A stretch of 64,000 nt of DNA, from the NCBI GenBank assembly GCA_932294295.1, contig OW028573.1, forward strand, positions 56,893,829 to 56,957,828, in the 5' to 3' direction. How positions within the stretch are numbered: position 1 is the first letter of the stretch; each line of letters begins with the position of its first letter. Position numbers and translations under genes: made by a program. The notes beneath the pieces are model-generated. The model made no database searches. It was not told the origin of the DNA and saw only the letters and a list, made by a program, of their open reading frames with translations. Source of the DNA: Alitta virens (taxonomy: Eukaryota > Annelida > Polychaeta > Phyllodocida > Nereididae). Shown here piece by piece: positions 38,701 through 46,300 of the stretch.

Positions 38701-41700
38701 CCCTTTTTCTAGCTGGATTCAAACGATCAGGCCTATTTGATTAATTTTGCCATCTGATTATAATTCCCAAGATAAACTAACCAAATCAGCCTTGTTGTGG
38801 ATCCTTCCGCTTGATCGAGTTACCTTGAAACTCCTTGCAACAGCCAGATGAGATGCTCACCAGTTTAATATGATTAAAAGCTATTCACCAATAAGAAAGC
38901 TAATATTCCCGCCAGATGTCGGATTCTGCATGTTTAGCCAACCTCCTTCAACATTCTCGCATGTTTAAGGAAGATCAGAACTTTAACTGGGGGCACAGAA
39001 TAATTAATGATGCGGATCTTCGGGAAATAGAACAATTTCAAACTGAGATTCATCGATAAAGGAATTTATCTACCACCACCAAACCATGCGAGCAAAGGCT
39101 ATTAAAAGCACGAAAAATGATGGCAATTAAACAAGCAACCATGGGAATAATGCAAGCATACAATAGGTCAATTTAACAGTCAAACTCAGAGCTTTATTGA
39201 GAATATGTGGAAGAATAACCATACAAAATATAAATCCTGTGATAAACAAGCAAATACCAATAATGAGCCAAATAACCATGCAAGCAGATATAATGGCTCA
39301 TCTCCTACCACCCATGCACTCTCCCACAGCTACACGTTTTTCTCACCCATTGTTGCTGCTGCCTTAAGCACCGCTTACAATAGCTTCATGGTTGAGTGAT
39401 CTTGATCTTTTGATCCACTTTTTTGCTTAAGTTGGCGTTACGTCATCAAGGTGATGCTCTTTGAGTGATTAAAATTTAACAATTACAGTGAATAAGCGAT
39501 CAAAGCATCAGAAACAGCAGCCCATGCCAAGGAGCAAACTCACCTTAAGGAACCTAGGTCCTTTTTTATGCTGTTACTTTGATGTAATAACATGAAAGCT
39601 ATCAATATTATCATGCAGACATGTGCATCTTACATAGCATAATGATTGCGATTAGGCTGTCAGGGGAGCTGGCTGTGCAATGAAATACATTGATTGGGAC
39701 TTGTCTTCGAGGGGAGAGGGGGTGATGATGAAACTGATATTTCAGTCACGTAAATCTCCTAGTCTGCTGCGCGTCACGTCAACACAACGTCTGCTTTTCC
39801 CCGCCCTTCCATGCAGCCGCCATCTTTGTTTTCGTCTGCCATAGTCAATATGGCCGACTTCCGCCTGACTTCTCGCAGAAATCCCAACTAGGAATGGCCC
39901 AGCGAGATTTGTTGGTCGTTTATCACAGCCAAGAAGCGTCTTACCTCGCTGATTGCTCATAATTGACGCGCCAAAGAGACGTATGCTGTCATCTGGCCTG
40001 CTCAATCGTCACAAATCTCAACTCTTGGCTGCTTCAATTTTTTCTTGATCCTTTGGCTCTAGCTGCGATTTCTTAGCTCTGTGAATCTCCTAAAAAAATC
40101 TGTATGATTCACCGACATAGGCCGTCTATAGTATGCAGAAAATAGATTTGGGGATTTAATACTTTTTATCCATAAACAACACTTTGATATTGGCCAATAT
40201 CTTAATGGTAAAAAGGCTTGCCACAATGCATATTATGATTTACGTGTATATTGGGTGTCTTTACAACATAAGCCATTTTCATGATGCATTGAAAACACAA
40301 AGGCCATAAAACCGACAGCATTAATTATGACTCGCTGCCATAAACCTCGTGGAAGGATCTGTACAGTCTGACATCCCACGTAGCTTTTTTTTTTGACTGG
40401 CAGGTTGATCTGTTTTGTCTCACAAGTTAGTCACATTAGTTAATGGCATGTAAAGGGACATGGCTAAGAAGTCACTCATGATTGCTAATGACAAATATGA
40501 CTACACTAATTAGGCTAAAAGTCACTTCTGACTAATGTGAGATAAAAGTCAAATAGTACATGGCCAAATGTCCCACGTGCGTTTTCCATGCGTTTGAATA
40601 AAAGCATGGTTTTTGCCTCGGTATAATTAGCTAAAAACCATGCGTTTATATTTCTCATGGAAAACGCACGTGGCAAATTTGGCCATGTATTATACAGGCA
40701 AGATGTCTTAGAAAAGTGAACTGGTTTGTCTACTCAAAGAGATTTTCAGTCTTCCACATGATAATATTGCTTGCATGGGCTGCTTTACAACATTTGCCTG
40801 TGTTTTGGTGTTAAATGTCAATCACATCAAATTACTGAGCAGAATTTATGCAATAAGGCCAGGTCCTGCTGGAATGCCGGGTATCCTGAGCATAAAATTT
40901 CCAAACTGCAAGCACCCGGGCCTCAAATGACTCCGGAGAGAATTGATTAATTCACAAACGTGCAATTCAACATGATGGTCGTTGAGATTGAAATCCCTCA
41001 ATTGTCCTCTAAAATACCAAGGGAGACATTCAAGTCAAGAAAACAGAGTCAGACATGGCGGGGCAACTATGGGCAGATGAAGTATTGAGATAAATAATAA
41101 TTCAGTCGTGTCTATGCTGGGACAGTAAAATACCCCACCCATGGGGTAAATGTATTGAATACTCGAAAATGGTGTGAACTCCAAACCTTGAAAATATCAT
41201 CTCTTTATTACATCTGCCCTAGTCTAGCATCACACAAACACAACAATGTTTCTCTAGAATTTGGAAATTTACATAACTGTCCGTAATGATGTTACTTGTA
41301 TCATTTCATAATTACCATTCTCATATTAACACAATGTATTCTCCGTTTCAGGTATATCCATAGCAATTATCGTGGGAGTGGCTGTCTTAGTTGGTATTGT
41401 CATTCTATTAATTGGCCTCTTTATCTTGAAATGGTAAGTGATCCTTCATATCCGATTTGCTAATCAGTTCTATGACTCAATATTCAAGGGTGACAATTAA
41501 ATCATAGCTGGCATTTAACACGACATTTTATTTCAATTTGCAAGATTGGCTAGGAGGTTTATTGTCTGATTTAGAAGTTAGGCTGTTGACAGTGAAGTTT
41601 ATTAAAGGGCTGAAGTAGAGTTGGGCTGTTGAGAGCTATAGTTGTGTGAAGCAAAAGACATATTTCACGCTGACGCTGATGAAGTGCTTTTTCTCTCTTT

Positions 41701-42181
41701 CAGGCAGAGGTCCAAACGTCCGGTGCCCGACCCCTTGTCACCCGCGGGCTACCACGACGGAAGTCGGCCCTACGGCAGCGCCACCTTGAGTAAGTCACGT
41801 GATCCCATGGACCCTTACGGCATCAACGAAAACAACTACTATAGAACGTGGCAGTTGCAACGGAACAAGCCTAAAAACGCCGACCTGCCGCCGCCGCCGT
41901 ATCACCCCGTGTCGACAAACAGCGACAGCCAGGGCTATCGCTACATGGAACATGTCTACGAGAGTCCCCACTTCGACCGACGAGACATGTCAGGGCCCCC
42001 CATCCCCTGCGCCGCTGCCGAACTCAGCCCCACGGGGCAGCAGTATTTTGTGCTGGACCCGGAAGCAGAAGCACAGTGTCACTTGGGTCCCAGATCTCGC
42101 AATAATCCCACAGATCCCCGAGAACTGCACGAGATCGGCTGGATAAAACCAGACGAAGTGACTTTTGCTAATGGGCGCTAG
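25465..42181 (+). CDS. Gene A: SUEL-lectin / CUB / sushi single-pass membrane protein (5' incomplete, 8 exons)
   Basis: Joining 25465-25658, 26884-26974, 28472-28658, 28941-29173, 32094-32249, 34289-34345, 41352-41433 and 41704-42181 gives 492 codons with no stop, and every junction agrees in phase. Order by residue: galactose/rhamnose-binding SUEL lectin (about 4-95), CUB (about 100-235), sushi/CCP with four cysteines (about 238-285), short stalk, transmembrane helix (about 308-333), basic stop-transfer and a 158-residue cytosolic tail. N-glycosylation sequons lie in the CUB (NFT) and sushi (NCS) domains. The tail has PPPPY, several tyrosines and YFVLDP. SUEL lectins bind galactose or rhamnose and CUB/CCP modules mediate protein contacts, so a cell-surface recognition or adhesion receptor is inferred; ligand and pathway are unknown. 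The first exon listed starts in phase 1 and lacks a signal peptide, so at least one upstream exon is missing. Gene B at the right edge is a paralogue. Confidence 0.9.
26884..26974 (+). CDS. Gene A exon: C-terminal part of the SUEL lectin domain
   Basis: The acceptor is GGTTGCAG and the donor AAAG|GTAAGC; phase 0 in, phase 1 out. It encodes VPVSTLMRG, then [19 protein letters not shown], matching the usual SUEL ending (D-P-C-x-x-x-x-K-Y-L-x-V-x-Y-x-C). It completes the lectin fold begun in the previous exon. Confidence 0.92.
28472..28658 (+). CDS. Gene A exon: first half of the CUB domain
   Basis: The acceptor is CGTTTCAG and the donor GCAAA|GTAAAC; phase 1 in, phase 2 out. The translation has [15 protein letters not shown], then [21 protein letters not shown]. 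The C-G-S, S-P-W-V-I-x-x-x-P-G-Q and L-x-D-F words are typical of the N-terminal beta strands of CUB domains. There is an NFT N-glycosylation sequon. Confidence 0.9.
28895..28936. repeat. ATTCT array abutting an exon acceptor
   Basis: Eight or so ATTCT units run directly into the polypyrimidine tract and CAG of the second CUB exon of gene A. Confidence 0.9.
28941..29173 (+). CDS. Gene A exon: second half of the CUB domain
   Basis: The acceptor CTATTTGCAG lies directly after an ATTCT repeat; the donor is GATG|GTAAGT; phase 2 in, phase 1 out. It encodes [38 protein letters not shown] and [10 protein letters not shown]. This matches the CUB pattern of a second cysteine pair, S-x-x-N-x-V-x-V and a closing L-L-x-Y-x-G strand. 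Confidence 0.9.
30963..31117. mobile_element. MITE copy 1 (palindromic, TA-flanked)
   Basis: Begins TACATGGCCAA and ends with the inverse TTGGCCATGTA, next to CACGTGCGTTTTCCATGCG inverted arms around a central ATAATTAGCTA. The whole unit can fold back on itself. A second copy is at 40557-40689. A TA at each edge would fit a Tc1/mariner-type non-autonomous element. Confidence 0.7.
32094..32249 (+). CDS. Gene A exon: sushi / complement control protein domain
   Basis: The acceptor is GATTGCAG and the donor AGAA|GTAAGA; phase 1 in and out, the usual symmetric phase for a shuffled sushi exon. It encodes one module with four cysteines ([23 protein letters not shown]). The third cysteine with the conserved tryptophan (C-x-G-N-x-W) and the last cysteine match the CCP consensus. 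The NCS triplet is a glycosylation sequon. Confidence 0.85.
34289..34345 (+). CDS. Gene A exon: juxtamembrane stalk
   Basis: This 57-nt exon has the acceptor TCTTTCAG and donor CAAG|GTGAGT, phase 1 in and out. It encodes a short serine/threonine-rich linker ([15 protein letters not shown]) between the sushi domain and the membrane helix. Gene B has an equivalent 45-nt exon of the same phase (63,214-63,258). Confidence 0.8.
34792..34846 (+). repeat. 55-bp direct repeat, copy 1
   Basis: AGAAAATACC, then TTCCGCCACCTAAA and TGCAATATAGCCGTGCAATAT. It matches 35510-35564 at 51 of 55 bases. Confidence 0.75.
35510..35582 (+). repeat. 55-bp direct repeat, copy 2, ending in a hairpin
   Basis: The second copy of the repeat at 34792-34846. 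It runs into a perfect hairpin: GCCGTGCAATAT, six-base loop, ATATTGCACGGC (35553-35582). Confidence 0.75.
35725..35972. repeat. GATA/GGAT microsatellite
   Basis: Array of GATA and GGAT units inside gene A's large intron. Long open frames here are artefacts of the repeat. Confidence 0.95.
36465..36633. repeat. AT-rich palindromic repeat cluster (TATTTCGTTATAACGAAATA type)
   Basis: At least six TTTCGTTA / TAACGAAA words in both orientations. The 25-base palindromic block at 36521-36545 is repeated exactly at 36606-36630. Strong hairpin potential; no gene. Confidence 0.75.
36860..38215 (+). ncRNA. Possible spliced noncoding transcript or alternative 3' end of gene A
   Basis: Within the 7-kb intron of gene A, ordered plus-strand splice signals occur: donor CAAGC|GTGAGT (37041), acceptor ATTTCAG (exon from 37257), donor TTAG|GTAAGA (37332), acceptor TTTACAG (exon from 37983) and AATAAA (38197-38202). 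All three frames of 37257-37332 have stops, so it is not an internal coding exon. Splicing the gene A stalk exon (phase 1) to 37257 would add 11 residues and stop at TAA (37289-37291), giving a form without the membrane helix. Pattern only; may be chance. Confidence 0.25.
37621..37649. repeat. Perfect 13-bp hairpin
   Basis: GTCACTGATCTGT and its exact complement ACAGATCAGTGAC are separated by TTG. It is followed by GAGT, and CGA precedes it. Confidence 0.7.
39795..39870. promoter_or_regulatory. CpG-type promoter-like cluster (Sp1, YY1, ETS)
   Basis: Sp1-like CCCCGCCC (39799-39806), a full YY1 site as GCCGCCATCTT (39816-39826) and an ETS/GABP site as ACTTCCG (39857-39863) fall within 70 bases of locally CpG-rich sequence. 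All read best on the minus strand. It lies in gene A's large intron about 1.5 kb before the transmembrane exon. No gene starting here was recognised. Confidence 0.4.
40557..40689. mobile_element. MITE copy 2 (palindromic, TA-flanked)
   Basis: Same TACATGGCCAAAT and ATTTGGCCATGTA ends, same CACGTGCGTTTTCCATGCG arm and the same ATAATTAGCTAAAAACCATG core as the copy at 30963-31117, with a shorter right-hand inner arm. Confidence 0.7.
41105..41195 (+). mobile_element. SINE fragment (5' truncated)
   Basis: TCTATGCTGGGACAGTAAAA, then CCATGGGGTAAATG and GTGAACTCCAAACCTTG match the body of the SINE at 59078-59310. It lies just upstream of gene A's transmembrane exon. Confidence 0.5.
41352..41433 (+). 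CDS. Gene A exon: transmembrane helix
   Basis: This 82-nt exon has the acceptor CCGTTTCAG and donor ATG|GTAAGT, phase 1 in and phase 2 out. It encodes [19 protein letters not shown] and continues to FILK, an uninterrupted hydrophobic helix. The preceding intron is 7 kb and full of repeats. Gene B's transmembrane exon has the same length and phases. Confidence 0.92.
41704..42181 (+). CDS. Gene A last coding exon: cytosolic tail
   Basis: The acceptor is CTCTTTCAG, entering in phase 2, and the stop is TAG at 42179-42181. The tail starts WQRSKRP (stop-transfer) and is rich in Pro, Tyr, Ser and charged residues. It carries LPPPPYHPV, a PPxY motif of the type bound by WW domains of NEDD4-family ligases, and [10 protein letters not shown], whose YFVL fits a YxxPhi clathrin-adaptor signal. 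Part of the exon (42009-42084) is duplicated at 44630-44705. This stretch is GC-rich compared with the surrounding introns. Confidence 0.92.
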
Positions 42182-42729
42182 TGTCGCCCCCTGTGATACC
42201 CCATCTTACATGCTCATTCTGCATATGTCAATATTTGCCACAGTTCTCCTAGAACTTCTCCATGGATCCTACCGAGGATCAAACCTGGATCCCCCGTCTG
42301 AGTTTCACCTTCCCTCACGGAATCACTCGCTCCGGGAGTGCACTCGTTTCACCGGAAGTCACGTGATTCCTCCATCTCGTTTCTTGGATTACCATGGCTG
42401 TCATGCAGAAGATCACATTAATACATGTCAATAATAATACGGAATTTCCAATGCCATGTTGTTTCGTGGCTTACAATAATAATCCTACACGTTATCATAA
42501 TGTTGTTCGCTATCAATTTATAGCACACATTCATATCAATTTTGTCCAAAAAGACATTAGCATCGAGGAATGTAAACTCGAAGGACATTGTTGCAATGCT
42601 GAATGAACAGAATATGTGTCTAAAATATTTTTGTATCTTTCAAATTATGCTTTGTACAAGTCTGTGTTTTTGTATGCGCTGTAAACAGCATTGAGAGTTT
42701 GTACATATGTATACAGTTCTTTTTATGAG

Positions 42730-42735
42730 TTTATT
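42730..42735 (-). terminator. Possible polyadenylation signal of gene C
   Basis: AATAAA on the minus strand about 340 bases after the gene C stop and about 50 bases inside the predicted 3' end of gene A. If used, the two convergent transcripts overlap at their 3' ends. Confidence 0.35.
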
Positions 42736-42779
42736 TGATCAATGACCCGAATGAATACAATGTAAGAATATATACAATG

Positions 42780-42785
42780 AATAAA
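42780..42785 (+). terminator. Polyadenylation signal of gene A
   Basis: AATAAA about 600 bases after the gene A stop, followed by a T-rich stretch. It implies a 3' UTR of roughly 620 bases. Confidence 0.65.
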
Positions 42786-43071
42786 GTTTTTATACGAATG
42801 GTGACTTAACAGGAAGTGTATTTACACAGCTGGTATAAGTCGAAGATGCAATGAATCGGTAGTGTACAACTGTGAGACGAAACTGCTCTTCATAGTGCGT
42901 CCTATTGTTCTCATGACATAAAAAGTTCACATAAAGTCAGGAAAATCACTAGATTAATATCTTCAATCGATACAGACCACCAGCGTTGAAAACTACTGCC
43001 CACGTCTGTGAAAAGTTGTTGAGTGATATTTACACAAGGTGGCGCTCATAGTCAGTTTGCTAGTGGTGCCC

Positions 43072-43304
43072 CTACCGGAATCCATATTTGTAACCTTGTC
43101 CCATTATGGATGGAGGGGCAATCCAGGAACATTTCTTTAATTTGTCGTTCCACTCAGTTCTGTGGGGACAGGGCAAGTAATAAGGGCGGCAACATGGGCA
43201 AGGTCGCCCGTTTATGACCTCATACCCACAGGCCACGTAGTGTCGTCTGCTGAAGGGGTCGGCGTACAGGCCCGTCTTGTCCCGGCAAACTCCGTCGCAG
43301 ACGT
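43072..43304 (-). CDS. Gene C exon 4: chitin-binding type-2 domain and stop
   Basis: The acceptor is CATTGCAG, phase 1 in; the stop is TAG at 43072-43074. It encodes VCDGVCRDKTGLYADPFSRR, HYVACGYEVI, PCPCC, LPCPHRTEWNDKLKKCSW and a short tail ending YGFR. G-x-Y-A-D-P, Y-V-A-C, C-P and W-N-x-x-x-x-x-C-x-W match peritrophin-A/CBM14 domains. Two extra cysteines in PCPCC are unusual. Confidence 0.8.
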
Positions 43305-46300
43305 CTGCAATGTGAAATATAGATCATACACAGGCAAAAGATCATGACATTGTAATCAATTGTATCGCGCGCATTTTGTTAGTTAGTAATAAACATTTTA
43401 CCCCTTTCTTAAAACTGTGTTCTTTTTACCCCCCCCCCCCCCTTTACACATCATCAAATATGTTGAAACTGCACTGAAAATGTACTTCAAGAAGTTCTGA
43501 GAACACATTAAAGAAGAGAAATATTCACACATGCAGATTTTGTAGAAATTGTCATGAAAATGTTGCATGCGCCATAAAGCCATTTGAATGGAATAAAACT
43601 GACAGCCTGTTACAGACCTTTAGAAGCATAAATAAGAGTACTTCAGTTAAAATCCTATTTTATCCCACACCTTTACATTGTTACACATCCTGGAGTCTAC
43701 ATTATCGCAGAATGCCAAGTGTTCACTATGAGTTGGGTTAAATGACGTGTACGCCCCTTATGGATCATCATCAAAACTGACCGAGTGTCTGACAATGTCG
43801 CCCACAGAAGACCCTTTAAGAATTTAGAACAACATTTTGATTTTGTTCGACACGTGTCTAGAATTAAGAGCAATAACTTCGCAGTCAAAACATTGTTAAG
43901 TGTTACGTAATGTTGAGGTTTCTAAATCAAAACAATCAACAAATAATAAGAGTCTCGCTTGAACGAGTCTTTCAAAACACACGCGCTTATTATGTAACTC
44001 TCAATACTCTAATTTAAAGTTGTCAATCAAGTGGTCACGTGGCTTGTTGGAGGAGTTTAACAATGATTGACAGCCCAATAGATTTCAACTTAAGTTTTGG
44101 CTAAAAAAAAATAAAACTATAAAAAAATTATATTGTACAAGGCGTAAGCCAATAAAGCTTTCTGAATGTCACAAAAGTCTTGATTTCTACCAACAAAAAA
44201 CACAGAAATCATTAAACAGCTGACAACAAAATACAGTCATATGGTATGAACGAACAGATCTGGACAAGCGGAATATTAGACCGAAATATTGCTGTCATTT
44301 GCAAGCATGCCGATATATAGGCCTCTTGTCGTCAGGCAGTTTGTCGGAATAGGAGAATATATAGAAAATTCCTTTTTAGTGGGATCGCGAAAATCCATGT
44401 TGAGCAAGTATAGTATACAGGGGTAAATGCTGTGGACTCAGAGCTTTGTCATAACGTCATTATATCCACCACCGGCAGATTGCCATATCGAACTCAGAAA
44501 GTATAGTCCTATAAAGTTGAATGGTCAGCCATGAATTGGACTGCCATATACCTTATCGATGTCATAATTGTAAATAATCCACAGGAATGTCATTTCGAAT
44601 GTTTTGTTCGACCATTTATGCATAATTTAGCGCAGCTGCCGAACTCAGCCCCACGGGGCAGCAGTATTTTGTGCTGGACCCGGAAGGAGAATCACAATGT
44701 CACTTACTCACTCGCGTCCACTCGATCGTAAAATGCTCGGCGAGCCATCTACGACTGCCTCACGTAGTGACACGTACCAAAATGTATCCCCAATAAAGGC
44801 AGATTTTTTGTGGACTATGATAAAATTCTCAATTTGCCTTCTTACAGGACATCATTATACATAGGAGTTGAGGGGGGGGGGGGGGGTACTTCAGAATCAG
44901 CAAAAGGAAGGCGATGAGAGGTCAATAGATTATTTTCACTGAACAGCCCTGATTCCAGCAAGACTTAAGTCTTTCCTCCCCTCTTATTACTCGTTTTGCT
45001 TTTCAGATATATTAGGTAATAACTAACTGATTCCACAAATATAAATTTCTCAGAAAAATAACAAAAATCAACTTAGTGATGAATTGTCAAATATACATTA
45101 AAATGCACTAAAAATACTGCTGCTAGGATGCACTTTGCTTCAGCCAATCACAGTAAAGGGCGGGAACTTTTTCAGCCAATAGAATTGTAGTATTCTGTTT
45201 TAGCCACCTGGGAAATACAGAGAACCTTCCGTGAAAATCCACTATTAATAAACATAGGCCTATACGTTTATATTTATACTTACGCGAATAACGAAGGTCC
45301 ACTTGGTTCCAGGCCTGGCATGTTTGCACGAGGTCAATGTTGTTGCAGAAATCCCCGTCACAAAACCACCAGAGGGCGTTGGGGTGGCCCTGGTAGGAGC
45401 ACTCTGGGCCAAAGAGCCGGATGCGCGGGAAAGCATGGGCAGATGCGCAGCCTCTGTATATAACTAGAGAAAAGTGAACAATTAAATCTCTTCATTCAAG
45501 CAATGGTGAAACTGCGTTATGAAAGTCTGAATTAAAAAATAGTCATTTCAAAATATTCTTTGTGAATAGTAATATTTGACATGCCAACCTTTTTGGCTGA
45601 TAATCTTGTTTGTGAATTTAGAAGTTAAAGGTGCACTGTCTGTCAAATTTGCACATTAAAATAATGATATAAATCAATACTGCATTCTTGTCTCATGATA
45701 TTTTTCACAATTACATACCCACTTTTGCAAAACAATTCAGTTTTAATTTACAATAAATAATATAAATATTAGTTTTTCATGCCATCAAAAACTTAATATG
45801 TAAACAAACCCAGTGATGACGTCACAATACTGAACAATGGTGATGATGTCATTACCATTGTGTTTCCAATGTTTTGGTTTTTGGATTTACTCTCAATGTA
45901 TAATTTATTTTTAAATAATTAATGTCTTATAAATCATTATAAAACATCACATTTTCAATCAACTCTTCTTGTTCTTTACTTACAGTACTTACCGTAGAAC
46001 ACTGAGTATAGGTTACTAGATTTTTCTAATTCATGTATATTATGTAAATATTAATTGGGTTATCTGCTGTTCAAAGAGTTGGAAAACTTCACTGAAGGTC
46101 ACGGGTTCAATTCCAAACCTACACTGTAGGGTACTTTTCTATGAGCAAAATGTCTGGAGCCATTTGTGGGAACATGCCATTTCATCAATACACACATACA
46201 TGGTTTATCCAAGCATGACCTATAGGTGATATGGGGGTGAGTGTGTTATATTGTTCCTAGCATGTATTTCTACGTTCGTACATTCGAATGTGTTAACAAT

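Larger units (their letters stand above)
34515..38708. mobile_element. Candidate 4.2-kb element with inverted multi-copy ends, inside gene A's 7-kb intron
   Basis: The left end (34515-34790) and the reverse complement of the right end (38250-38708) both start AGGGAC, then TGGGGT and ACTGAC. Both continue as loosely periodic arrays of palindromic CTGACGTCAG and variants (CTGACAGTCAG, CTGACGGTCAG) every 40-70 bases. A GTCAGGATACCA word recurs in both arms. This looks like a non-autonomous DNA transposon with complex terminal inverted repeats. No transposase reading frame was found inside. The exact ends and target duplication could not be fixed by eye. Confidence 0.5.

Noticed and set aside
41799..42146. 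Second open frame in the last exon of gene A
   Set aside because: Shadow frame of the GC-rich coding exon; the phase-consistent frame has the paralogue match.
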